Of a DNA stretch of 64,000 nucleotides, positions 54,246 through 62,674 are shown piece after piece (the first letter of the stretch is position 1; each line of letters starts with the position of its first letter). The DNA is taken from assembly GCA_943788755.1 (NCBI GenBank), contig CALSRM010000002.1:279505-343504 (forward strand), read 5' to 3'. The notes under the pieces were generated by a model that worked only from the letters and a program-made list of their open reading frames with translations, did not search any database and was not told the origin of the DNA. The DNA is from an uncultured Flavobacteriales bacterium. Its GTDB lineage: Bacteria; Bacteroidota; Bacteroidia; Flavobacteriales_D; Parvicellaceae. A program made the translations under genes and the position numbers.

Positions 54246-54803
54246 ATGATCGACGTTTTTGGTCTTTATAATAACATGGAAAAGAATGATATATTACTGT
54301 CGTTCAAAGGGACTATCACTTCTGAACTTTTGACATCAGTTCTTCAAATTATGGAGAATAAGATGGAAGATTTGAATGAAGCTCCCAAAACCAGAAAAAA
54401 GGTTTTTAATGTCTTAGTAGAGTGCCTTCAAAACTTATATCATCATATTGATGATTTTGAAGTTAAAGGAACTAAAGAAGAAATTTCAAAAAAGAAGTCT
54501 GCAATTTTCATGATTAGTCGTCATGATGAGCATTACAATATTATTACGGGTAATTTTATAGCTAATGAAAATATTGAGAAGTTAAAAGGAAGAATAGATC
54601 ATATAAATACTTTGGAAAGAGAAGAGTTGAAAGCCTATTATAAATCTACCCTTAACAATGGAGAGATGAGCTCTAAAGGGGGAGGAGGATTAGGTTTTAT
54701 TGATATAGCAAAAAAATCAGGTCAGAAATTAGTATATGATTTTATGGAAATAGACGAAGAATATTCGTTTTTCACATTAATAGTAAAAATAGTACAAAAA
54801 TAA
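54246..54803 (+). CDS. siaB: SiaB-family protein kinase
   Basis: A 185-residue protein of the SiaB family, a GHKL-related kinase that phosphorylates SiaC in the SiaABCD signalling pathway described in Pseudomonas. Landmarks are LLSFKGTITSELLTSVLQIME, the EN-helix-like RKKVFNVLVECLQNLYHHID and the glycine loop NGEMSSKGGGGLGFIDIAKKSG. A second ATG ten codons in (MEKNDILLSF) could be the true start. It is followed seven bases later by siaC. The SpoIIE phosphatase (SiaA) and diguanylate cyclase (SiaD) expected for a full pathway are not next to it. Confidence 0.85.
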   Translation: MIDVFGLYNNMEKNDILLSFKGTITSELLTSVLQIMENKMEDLNEAPKTRKKVFNVLVECLQNLYHHIDDFEVKGTKEEISKKKSAIFMISRHDEHYNIITGNFIANENIEKLKGRIDHINTLEREELKAYYKSTLNNGEMSSKGGGGLGFIDIAKKSGQKLVYDFMEIDEEYSFFTLIVKIVQK

Positions 54804-54810
54804 ATTAGAA

Positions 54811-55185
54811 ATGGATAATTTAACAATTGAAGGATCAGCAAAAACACCAACTGTTGAGTTTGAAGGTGTAGGTAAACTTTTAATAAAAGGTCGTTCTATA
54901 CCAGAAAATTCAATAGAATTTTATAAGCCAGTTATTGATTGGATTGGAAAATACGGAGGAGCACCAAAAGATATTACAGAAGTAAATGTCCAATTAGAGT
55001 ATTTTAATACAAGTTCTTCTAAGTGTATCTTAGATGTTTTCAAAAAATTGGAAACTTTGTCTGGTACTGAGGTTAAAGTTAACTGGTATTATGAAGAAGA
55101 TGATGAAGATATGTTAGAAGCTGGTGAGGATTACCAAGCAATTATAGATCTTCCATTTAAAATGATTGAAGTAGAAGAGCTTTAG
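54811..55185 (+). CDS. siaC: SiaC-family regulatory phosphoprotein (DUF1987)
   Basis: A 124-residue protein. SiaC family signatures: TPTVEFEGVGKLLIKGRSIPEN, FYKPVIDWI and VNVQLEYFNTSSSKCILDVFKKLE, the last holding the Thr/Ser region that SiaB phosphorylates and the phosphatase resets. In Pseudomonas SiaC switches a diguanylate cyclase. It is co-transcribed with siaB. A strong terminator follows. Confidence 0.9.
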   Translation: MDNLTIEGSAKTPTVEFEGVGKLLIKGRSIPENSIEFYKPVIDWIGKYGGAPKDITEVNVQLEYFNTSSSKCILDVFKKLETLSGTEVKVNWYYEEDDEDMLEAGEDYQAIIDLPFKMIEVEEL

Positions 55186-55206
55186 TCTTTTGTAAAGATT
55201 TACTGA

Positions 55207-55251
55207 AAAGCCGTTTACTGCGAATAATATCGAAGTAAACGGCTTTTTTTT
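55207..55251 (+). terminator. Rho-independent terminator after siaC
   Basis: Long arms AAAAGCCGTTTACT and AGTAAACGGCTTTT with a 16-base loop and T8 run; it ends just before the cmk ATG and overlaps a spurious TTG at 55250. Confidence 0.85.
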
Positions 55252-55261
55252 GATAAAAAAC

Positions 55262-55954
55262 ATGAAGAAGATAGTCATAGCCTTAGATGGTCATTCTGCC
55301 TGTGGTAAAAGTACCTTGGCAAAGTTTTTAGCAAAGGAATTATCATATGTTTATATTGATTCTGGAGCTATGTATCGAGCCGTTACGCTTTATTGTTTAA
55401 ATAATGGAATAATAAATAACGATGCCGATATAAAGAAAGAAGATGTAGTTGAATCCTTGGGAAGAATTAATATATCATTCAATTATAACAGGACTAGTGG
55501 TAATTCAGATACTTTTTTGAACGGGTTAAGAGTAGAAGATGAAATCAGAGAAATGCGTGTATCTAATTTTGTAAGCGCTATAAGTAAAATTAAAGAAGTT
55601 CGAGAAAAACTGGTTGAGTTTCAACAAAATTTGGGAAAGAATAAGAGTGTTGTGATGGATGGAAGGGATATTGGAACAGTAGTTTTTCCGGATGCAGAGT
55701 TAAAATTGTGGATAACTGCCAAGGTCGATATCAGAGCTGCAAGAAGATATAAAGAATATTTAGAAGGCGGACATGAGGTTTCGCTGGAAGATGTTATTGA
55801 AAATGTAAAGTCAAGAGATTTTAACGATTCTAATCGAAAAGAAAGCCCTTTGGTTAAAGCTGAAGATGCTATTGAAATTGACAATTCATTTTTGTCTAAA
55901 CAAGAAACATTTCAAAAAGCTATTAGCCTCGTTAATGAAAAACTCATTTCATAA
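55262..55954 (+). CDS. cmk: Cytidylate kinase
   Basis: A 230-residue (d)CMP kinase. Walker A GHSACGKSTLAKFLA, YIDSGAMYRAVTLY and VMDGRDIGTVVFPDAELKLW identify it. The ATG at 55262 is chosen over an in-frame TTG at 55250 because the latter lies inside the siaC terminator. It is followed by truA after six bases. Confidence 0.95.
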   Translation: MKKIVIALDGHSACGKSTLAKFLAKELSYVYIDSGAMYRAVTLYCLNNGIINNDADIKKEDVVESLGRINISFNYNRTSGNSDTFLNGLRVEDEIREMRVSNFVSAISKIKEVREKLVEFQQNLGKNKSVVMDGRDIGTVVFPDAELKLWITAKVDIRAARRYKEYLEGGHEVSLEDVIENVKSRDFNDSNRKESPLVKAEDAIEIDNSFLSKQETFQKAISLVNEKLIS

Positions 55955-55960
55955 GTTTAC

Positions 55961-56704
55961 ATGCGTCTATTTGCTGAAATAAGTTATAAAGGAAAACATT
56001 ATCATGGTTGGCAAAAACAACCCAATGCGATAACTGTTCAGTCTGTTACAGAGAAAGCTTTTAATGTGATTCTTAGGGATGCTGAATTTAATTGTACTGG
56101 ATGTGGTAGAACAGATACTGGAGTTCATGCAAAGCAATTTTACTTCCATTTCGAAACCAACGAGCAGATCGAATTGGATAAATTTGTATATAAGGTTAAT
56201 ACACTTCTGCCAGAAGATATCGTTGTGCATCGTTTGATTAAAGTGCCAGAAGGTTCCCATAGTAGGTTCGACGCAGATTCACGAACATATAAATATTATA
56301 TCCATCAAAGTAAGAACCCTTTTCTAACAGATATCTCTTATTATAATTCTAGAAAATTGGACCTTGATGCTATGAATCAAGCCTGTCCATGGCTTTTTCA
56401 TTATAATGATTTTACCTCGTTTAGTAAAGTAAATACCGAAACGAAAACAAATAATTGTGTCATTAAAAAGGCTCAATGGAAGATAGAGGGCGAGTCTATC
56501 GTTTTTGAAATAACTGCCAATAGGTTCCTACGGAACATGGTTAGGGCAATTGTTGGCACTATGATCGAAGTTGGACTTGGAAAGGTTACAATTGATCAGT
56601 TTAAAAAAGTTATAGAAAATAAAGATAGAGGGGAAGCAGGGACATCTGTGCCAGGTCACGGGCTATTTCTTACAAATGTTAGTTATCCATATATTAAGGA
56701 TTAG
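55961..56704 (+). CDS. truA: tRNA pseudouridine(38-40) synthase
   Basis: A 247-residue TruA with the catalytic Asp52 in GCGRTDTGVHA. Other family features are YKGKHYHGWQKQPN, SRTYKYYI and ANRFLRNMVRAIVGTMIEVG. Normal length. It forms an operon with cmk. Confidence 0.95.
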   Translation: MRLFAEISYKGKHYHGWQKQPNAITVQSVTEKAFNVILRDAEFNCTGCGRTDTGVHAKQFYFHFETNEQIELDKFVYKVNTLLPEDIVVHRLIKVPEGSHSRFDADSRTYKYYIHQSKNPFLTDISYYNSRKLDLDAMNQACPWLFHYNDFTSFSKVNTETKTNNCVIKKAQWKIEGESIVFEITANRFLRNMVRAIVGTMIEVGLGKVTIDQFKKVIENKDRGEAGTSVPGHGLFLTNVSYPYIKD

Positions 56705-56776
56705 TATATTTTATGTTTTTTACCTGATTTATTCCACTTTGCTTTATAATCACTATTTACAAAATAGATTTTAATA

Positions 56777-57502
56777 TCATTCAGTTATAACATTGCCTAA
56801 CCCAATATCTGCTAATATTTTTAAAGTAGGGTTTCCTACGTAGTAAATATTCCCAACATTGAGTAATTCTACTGCTAGGGTGTTTGTGGGCCCAACGTGT
56901 CCATCTCCTGTGCTTTTATTCGAAAAATGGAGATAGGAACTTGTTAAATTGGAAGCGTTAGCAATGCTGTGTTTTGATTGGTAAATGTAGGTTGAGTCAC
57001 TAAAGCCAGTGATATTTGCATTAATACTACCCTCTATAAAAACACATTGTAGCTTGTTACAAGAAATGTTTAAGGTGAATTCACTTATGGAGTTATAGCT
57101 GTTTACTTCTAAATTGTCTTGAATAATTTCACCCATGAAAGTAATTTTGCCAGTTCCATGTAGGTTAAGTGTTTCAATGTTGCCGTAATGAATGGTTACT
57201 ATATTTTCAATATTTTTATCTCTTATAAAATTACATCTATTTAAGTTTCTAATTTCGACAGCTGTGTCGATGGAATTTGTTTCGATGAATGAAACAAGGT
57301 TGGAATAGGATTCAACTTCAATATAGTTCAAGCTATCCTGCATTAGAATAACATCCGCATCATCAAATATGTTGATCACTGTTTTATTTGGTAATTCCCT
57401 TATTTCAGAAACCGTTTTTCCTGCTCCTTTCCAGCAGGATCTATTATTCGGCTTTTTACATCCAATCAAAAAGACTGCAGATATGAGAATAATCCGGATC
57501 AT
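56777..57502 (-). CDS. GIN-domain (DUF2807) lipoprotein
   Basis: A 241-residue lipoprotein (lipobox FLIGC, Cys15). The rest is a repetitive right-handed beta-helix-like region (about 35-235) of the putative auto-transporter adhesin head GIN domain/DUF2807, with VINIFDDADVILMQDS, VEIRNLNRCNF and GNIYYVGNPTLKILADIGLGN. The start overlaps the stop of the PagL-like gene by four bases. Family function is unclear; probably a surface- or periplasm-facing structural protein. Confidence 0.85.
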   Translation of the reverse strand: MIRIILISAVFLIGCKKPNNRSCWKGAGKTVSEIRELPNKTVINIFDDADVILMQDSLNYIEVESYSNLVSFIETNSIDTAVEIRNLNRCNFIRDKNIENIVTIHYGNIETLNLHGTGKITFMGEIIQDNLEVNSYNSISEFTLNISCNKLQCVFIEGSINANITGFSDSTYIYQSKHSIANASNLTSSYLHFSNKSTGDGHVGPTNTLAVELLNVGNIYYVGNPTLKILADIGLGNVITE

Positions 57503-58551
57503 TTTATTCGGTATTTAATGCCAAATTCAAAAGCTTCTGCAGCTGCCCAATGTGATTTCAATTGCAGGAGAATATGTATTTTATTAATTAATTGATAATG
57601 TATCCCAAAGCGATGGTAAATTAAACTTTTCATATTCTGATTAAAGAGGTAAACTCCCATATCGACTGCAAATGTTAAACGGTCAAAATTTCTTTCATTC
57701 CCAATAAATATTCCACTTTGTAAAGGAGAAACGTCTAAAGGGATGTGGGTTCGATGTAAAATTCCAGGGTTGTAAGTGAAGTCAATTCCTCCTGTGAAAT
57801 TATTCTTAGCACTTTGAACATAATTAACTCGGTTGCATAAATTGATGATAGGATACTTCTCTCTGAGTGGACTAGGGTTTTCTCTAATCCCTCCGGAGAA
57901 TATAACAGCGTACAACCATTTTCTGTCAAGAGCATAATTCGTATTGAATGGTTTTTTTTCTTTCTTTAAAGATGTTGTTTTTATATAAGAATATCCCATG
58001 TTGAATAACAGAAAGTTTATGCCGAGGTTTGGAGTTTGATACGCTCCATTAGAGAAATGACAAACCCCCACACCTAAGTTGAAATGGTTATTTTCCGATA
58101 GTGTAAATTCTTTTTCGGCTCGAAATACAATTTTGGTGTTGATATGACTCCCAATTACTATATTTCTGTTATTTGTATTCGCATCAAATATTTTTTCGAC
58201 ATAACCTAGACCAATACCTATTTTGAGCCGCATTCCATTTTCTTTTTTGGTTAATGGAAAAGAAGTAAATCCATTTAAGCCATATACCAAACCAATAACT
58301 TCAGGGTTTCCGGAATTTAATATAGAAGCGGTTAAGCCATAACTGATAGAATCTTTTTTTCTTTTTTCAATCGAAAACGCTAATCCTATTGATTTTCCTT
58401 GGATAAGGTAGTTTAGAGCTGGTTTATGCGGTATAAATTGACCCTGTTCTGAATTGATTTGAAAAGCAATGGTTTTTTCATTTTGAGCAAATGAAAAGAA
58501 ACTTGCGATAATAATAAAAAAACATAATGTTATATTTCTATACATTGACAT
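57499..58551 (-). CDS. PagL-like outer-membrane acyloxyacyl hydrolase
   Basis: About 350 residues from the chosen start MSMYRNITLC; the ATG at 58599 would place the divergent promoter inside the coding sequence. The signal peptide ends FSFAQ. A PagL/acyloxyacyl-hydrolase-type motif HFSNGAYQTPNLGIN (His and Ser of the active site) lies near the middle. PagL removes the 3-O acyl chain of lipid A in the outer membrane. The family's barrel is about 150 residues; the second half here is an extra strand-rich extension. It is divergent from a second PagL-like gene at 58603. Confidence 0.8.
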   Translation of the reverse strand: MSMYRNITLCFFIIIASFFSFAQNEKTIAFQINSEQGQFIPHKPALNYLIQGKSIGLAFSIEKRKKDSISYGLTASILNSGNPEVIGLVYGLNGFTSFPLTKKENGMRLKIGIGLGYVEKIFDANTNNRNIVIGSHINTKIVFRAEKEFTLSENNHFNLGVGVCHFSNGAYQTPNLGINFLLFNMGYSYIKTTSLKKEKKPFNTNYALDRKWLYAVIFSGGIRENPSPLREKYPIINLCNRVNYVQSAKNNFTGGIDFTYNPGILHRTHIPLDVSPLQSGIFIGNERNFDRLTFAVDMGVYLFNQNMKSLIYHRFGIHYQLINKIHILLQLKSHWAAAEAFEFGIKYRIK

Positions 58552-58575
58552 TACGGTAAAAGTACAAATTTGGAA

Positions 58576-58583
58576 TATCTTTG
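58576..58583 (+). promoter_or_regulatory. -7 box in the divergent PagL-like promoter region
   Basis: TATCTTTG, a perfect match, 19 bases before the TTG start at 58603. On the minus strand a weaker TACTTTTA is present about 10 bases ahead of the 58551 start, so the 51-base gap probably holds both promoters. Confidence 0.55.
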
Positions 58584-58602
58584 GGCATCTTAAAATCATA
58601 CT

Positions 58603-59769
58603 TTGTTAAAGATCATTTCATATTATTTAGTCTTTCTTATTCTTCCAATGAATATGAAAGCTCAAAATGATACCTCTATTTGCATGAATCAATTCTCTTT
58701 TGAAGCTTGCTATTATTATGGGAAATTATTGAAAATCTATGATGTTTTTCCTGAGAGTAAGTCAGCTTCTGCTTTGGATTTTCGTATTGGACTTTCGACT
58801 CATGGGAAAAAATATTGGCACCAACAATACAATTACCCTGATGTGAAATTAACTTTTTCCTATTCAGGTTATGGAAATAGAAGTGTACTTGGAAACAGTT
58901 TATCTATATATCCTAGTATTGGCTCGAATAAAGCATTGGGTCATGCAACGTTTGTAAATTATAACTTAGGATTGGGTTTAGCTTTTTTCAATAAACCATT
59001 TAATGAATTCACTAATCCGACTAATAATGTGATTGGTTCAAGTATTGTAGCTGTTGCAGCTGCTAGAGTTGTAATTGAGAAAAGGTTGTCTAGAAAGGTG
59101 TTAGTAAATCTTGGCGGTTCATTTAGGCATTATTCTGATGGACATATACAAGTGCCTAATGTAGGTGCGAATTTAATTTACTTAACTTTAGGGTTGAAGT
59201 ATAAGCCTGTTTATTCTACTAATTATTGTGAATTGGAGGAGTTGAAAATTAACAGAAAGCTGTCTTCTAAGTTAGAATTGGGGTTCGGTGCTCATGAGAT
59301 TGAAGGGACGGTTTACCCGCATGGAGGTCCATTATATCCAGTTTATAGTGGTTTGTTTTCTGTTGTCAAACGGATTAATTATAAACATCAATATTCTGCT
59401 GGCCTAAACTATAGTTATTACACCGATTATTTCGATTTTATTAAAGCCCAGCAAGTTTTTTACGATAAACAAAAACAACGATCTTCTAAAGTGATTCTTT
59501 TTTTAGGTCACGAATGGATATTTAATCACTTATCTATTGAAACGAAATTAGGGGTGAATTTATACTACCCATTTAGGAAGAAATTAATAGAAATGGAAAT
59601 ACTAGAAAACCGTTTCATGGATAATTATCTATCTGGACAATTAGGTTTTAATTATTATTATTTTAATTCTTTTAGTTCAAAAAAGATAAATCCTTATGTT
59701 GGATTCTCACTGAGAACAATAGGAGGGAAAGCAGATTTTATTCAATGCAATTTAGGTGTTAAAATCTAA
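58603..59769 (+). CDS. Second PagL-like acyloxyacyl hydrolase-family protein
   Basis: A 388-residue exported protein starting at TTG. The signal peptide ends NMKAQ. The motif FRHYSDGHIQVPNVGANL carries the His-x-Ser of PagL-type enzymes, in the same place relative to the barrel as in its divergent neighbour, with a similar strand-rich C-terminal extension (about 200-388). The two share the layout rather than long sequence identity, so they look like diverged paralogues. Confidence 0.75.
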   Translation: MLKIISYYLVFLILPMNMKAQNDTSICMNQFSFEACYYYGKLLKIYDVFPESKSASALDFRIGLSTHGKKYWHQQYNYPDVKLTFSYSGYGNRSVLGNSLSIYPSIGSNKALGHATFVNYNLGLGLAFFNKPFNEFTNPTNNVIGSSIVAVAAARVVIEKRLSRKVLVNLGGSFRHYSDGHIQVPNVGANLIYLTLGLKYKPVYSTNYCELEELKINRKLSSKLELGFGAHEIEGTVYPHGGPLYPVYSGLFSVVKRINYKHQYSAGLNYSYYTDYFDFIKAQQVFYDKQKQRSSKVILFLGHEWIFNHLSIETKLGVNLYYPFRKKLIEMEILENRFMDNYLSGQLGFNYYYFNSFSSKKINPYVGFSLRTIGGKADFIQCNLGVKI

Positions 59770-59856
59770 AAACTTTTCGTTCATAGGGTGAACTTTATTT
59801 ATTTCCTTTTTTTTCAGAAAATGTCATTTATGCCAATGAATTACAGGGTTTTATAA

Positions 59857-60837
59857 TTACAGACTTATCTTTAAAACAGTGCCGTTTTCCGTTGAAACAT
59901 AGAAGAGGTTATTAAAATTATTTATGGAAGTTAGTTGATATTCACTATCGTAATCTACTTCTTTCCAAGTATCGCCATAATCTACTGAAATAAGCATTGT
60001 GTAGTCCGCGATTATTATACCTCTGTTTCCTGAAAATGAAATACCATTGTAGCTGATCCTTTTTGAAAAAGCTCCTTTCTTTTTTAATATTGTAGTCCAG
60101 TTTTTTCCTTGGTTATTGCTTTTGGATACCCCTCCAGTATTGCTTACTACTATTATCGATTGGTCGTCAAGTTCTTGAATACCAGTAAATACATCATCGG
60201 TTAAAGAAAGCTGTTCGAAGCTTCCTGAAAGTGATTTCCCAATGTATCCAAATCCAGCGACGAAAGCATTATCTCCTTTTAAGCACGCGCTGCCTATTTC
60301 CTGGTGTAAGGTGTCAAAACTCCAACTAATACCATTATCAATAGTTTGATATATAACACCTTTGTTATAATCTTCTCCACCAACAAAACATCCTCTACCA
60401 TTCGAATTAAAAGCGAATTTCTTTATCGCAGGTCTGTTTTGCTCATGAAAAGGCAATTCATTAAACTTATACGGGAAATGTGTCCAATTATCTCCACTAT
60501 CACTTGTAGTTAATAAATAAAGGAAATCACCACCAGCAAAACCTACAGAATCGTTTATAAAAAAGATGTCATACATGCACCTGGGTTTTGCAACAATGCT
60601 CTTGCTCCATGAGCTTCCACCATCAGTTGTTTTGTATATGCACCCTTCAAAATCTCTTTTTCCACCGCAAGCAAAGCCAATAGAGTCGTTTATGAAAAAG
60701 ACGCTTCTGATGTAGCTGGCATCTTCAATCTGAAAAGTCTCGATAGAGAGTTTTTCTTTTGCGCTTTTTTTACAACTATTAAAAATTAGAATCAATAAAA
60801 ACGTAACGGCTAGTATGTAATAATTGACTTTCTGCAT
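59857..60837 (-). CDS. BNR/YCF48-like beta-propeller lipoprotein
   Basis: A 326-residue lipoprotein (lipobox IFNSC, Cys22). Repeats of about 45-50 residues carry the S/D-x-D-x-G-x-x-W (BNR/Asp-box) motif: TTDGGSSWSKS, TSDSGDNWTHF, TIDNGISWSFD, SNNQGKNWTTI, SVDYGDTWKEV, alternating with FFINDSxGFAxG strands. This is the photosystem II stability factor-like (YCF48) propeller in non-photosynthetic bacteria. Function unknown. Confidence 0.8.
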   Translation of the reverse strand: MQKVNYYILAVTFLLILIFNSCKKSAKEKLSIETFQIEDASYIRSVFFINDSIGFACGGKRDFEGCIYKTTDGGSSWSKSIVAKPRCMYDIFFINDSVGFAGGDFLYLLTTSDSGDNWTHFPYKFNELPFHEQNRPAIKKFAFNSNGRGCFVGGEDYNKGVIYQTIDNGISWSFDTLHQEIGSACLKGDNAFVAGFGYIGKSLSGSFEQLSLTDDVFTGIQELDDQSIIVVSNTGGVSKSNNQGKNWTTILKKKGAFSKRISYNGISFSGNRGIIIADYTMLISVDYGDTWKEVDYDSEYQLTSINNFNNLFYVSTENGTVLKISL

Positions 60838-61294
60838 TTTTGTAAAAATAATGAATTAACTATAACTTTCTGAACCCCGGTAAAATCAGGAGTCTTATTC
60901 GATTATTTTATAAGGTAAATGGGATAAGTTTCCTGCTCCATGATTGTTATATGGACTTAGGCTAGTAGGTTTTTATAATGCAGAGAGAAAAGTGGATAGA
61001 AATAACTAAAGGAATAGACTTTGAAGGGTAGTTCTAATAATTCATTCGTATCAAAATTCACAAAGCTTTTTAGAGACAATGAAAATTTCATTTTTCTATC
61101 TGGATAATAATATGAAATTTGAAGTAGTATATGAAAAACTATGCGAAACCCGTTGGGAACAAAGACAACAAACAATCTGACTTCGTTAAACTATTTTTAA
61201 ATAGCGAATCCTATTCAAAAATAGTTACGCCGCGCATCTTATTAATTATCTTTGTTTTTTCAAAGAAATGAATTATTAGAACTCACCTTAAGAT
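60838..61294. promoter_or_regulatory. 457-base gene-free stretch upstream of mazG
   Basis: It holds the hairpin at 61189-61226 and a perfect -7 box TATCTTTG at 61247-61254, 40 bases ahead of the mazG ATG. A minus-strand ORF at 60957-61175 and a 33-codon plus-strand ORF near 61079 have no recognisable features. No RNA gene was seen. Confidence 0.45.
61189..61226. repeat. Long near-perfect hairpin upstream of mazG
   Basis: AACTATTTTTAAATAG and CTATTCAAAAATAGTT form a 16-base stem with one mismatch and a six-base loop (CGAATC). It is not followed by a T run and lies 20 bases ahead of the mazG -7 box, so it looks like an operator or cruciform rather than a terminator. Confidence 0.55.
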
Positions 61295-62067
61295 ATGAAT
61301 ACAGTGGAACAAAAGTTGAAATCGTTTGAAAGGCTACTCACCATAATGGATAAGTTGCGAGCAGAATGTCCTTGGGATAAAAAGCAAACATTAGAATCTT
61401 TGCGTTACCTAACGATTGAAGAAACCTATGAGTTAGCGGATGCCATTTTGGAAAAGGATATGGAGGAAATCAAAGGGGAATTAGGAGATTTGATGCTGCA
61501 TATGGTGTTTTATTCTAAAATAGCTTCTGAAACTAACGACTTTGATGTTGCGGATGTACTCAATACGGTATGTGATAAATTAGTGGAACGTCACCCGCAT
61601 ATATATGGAGATGTAGTTGCAGATACAGAAGAAGCGGTAAAATTAAATTGGGAGAAAATTAAATTGAAAGTTGGTAGAAATCTGTTTTGGAAGGTGTGCC
61701 TAAATCTTTACCTGCCATGGTCAAGGCTACTCGTATTCAAGAAAAAGCAAGGGGGGTAGGGTTTGATTGGGACAACAAAGAGCAAGTATTCGAAAAAGTA
61801 AAGGAAGAGTTTTCAGAATTGCATGCAGAAGTTGAATTAAATGATGCGACAGCCATTGAAGACGAATTTGGAGATGTATTGTTTTCTATGATAAACTATG
61901 CTCGTTTCGTTGGTGTTAATCCGGAGATGGCATTGGAAAGAACCAATAAGAAATTTATTAGACGATTTCAATACTTGGAGACCGAATCAAAAAAAGATGG
62001 AAAAGAAATGGGGGAAATGACACTGAATGAAATGGATGAATATTGGAATAAAGCTAAGAAATTATAG
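61295..62067 (+). pseudogene. mazG: Nucleoside triphosphate pyrophosphohydrolase MazG, one frameshift
   Basis: Conceptually about 257 residues with both MazG domains. The first frame (61295 on) has LTIMDKLRAECPWDKKQTLESLRYLTIEETYELADAI, an EEIKGELGDLMLHMVFY motif with the metal-binding Glu/Asp set, and ends by reading NLFWKVCLNLYL-type nonsense after VGR. Adding one A to the AAA run at about 61678-61680 restores VLEGVPKSLPAMVKATRIQEKARGVGFDWD and the second domain with EIEDEFGDVLFSMINYAR-like metal site, ending NKAKKL. MazG hydrolyses aberrant nucleoside triphosphates. As the gene is broadly conserved, a sequencing error is as likely as true loss. Confidence 0.85.
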
Positions 62068-62568
62068 CTAGGTTGCCATGACCATAAGTCCCCACTTTCT
62101 TTTCATTCTATATCTCTTGGTTTTAAAGGGCCACATTACAATCCCTAGGCCGATTAGTCCGGCAGATGGAATAAGGTGTTCCCGATAAAAAATGGGTTTA
62201 TCTCTATTGATTACAGAGTTGAACGTTGTGATAACAGCAAAGGTAATTCCAGCAATAGGAAATAGCACGCTTCCGTTTTTTAGAAATTGCCTTTTATAGG
62301 GGGCTATTACAGATGCAATGGAATTATATTTTATCCAGGTAGTGTCAATTAAAATGCTGTCAAATTCTATTTCGTTTATTATTCCCAGCTGAATGCTGTC
62401 ACGGACTTTATAAACAATTGGGGATTTTTTGATATAATAAACGCGTTTGGCGCTTTTTCGTTTTCGCAGAATTAAAACATTCTCACTTCTCACAGAATCT
62501 TGGGCATGGCAAGAAGGTATAGTTAGAAATACTGCGAATAATGATATGATGGTTATTTTTAAAAGCAT
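62068..62568 (-). CDS. Small exported/membrane protein, unknown
   Basis: A 166-residue protein not recognised. The signal peptide is 1-22 (ending PSCHAQ). A strand-rich stretch (ILRKRKSAKRVYYIKKSPIVYKVRDSIQLG, about 33-62) follows, then two hydrophobic segments (about 98-115 and 133-148) and a basic C-terminus (KTKRYRMKRKWG). It converges on mazG, the stop codons being adjacent. Confidence 0.55.
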   Translation of the reverse strand: MLLKITIISLFAVFLTIPSCHAQDSVRSENVLILRKRKSAKRVYYIKKSPIVYKVRDSIQLGIINEIEFDSILIDTTWIKYNSIASVIAPYKRQFLKNGSVLFPIAGITFAVITTFNSVINRDKPIFYREHLIPSAGLIGLGIVMWPFKTKRYRMKRKWGLMVMAT

Positions 62569-62674
62569 GTTTGATAATCAAGAACTACATAAAGTTAAGT
62601 ATTATTTTAACTATTTATGTAATTATTTAGATTGTACATTATTCTACATTAAAATTTTTAATGTACTTTGTAAT

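Noticed and set aside
60957-61175. 72-codon minus-strand ORF in the gap before mazG
   Set aside because: No recognisable motif, and the opposite strand is equally open. It also has no promoter box or neighbour context.
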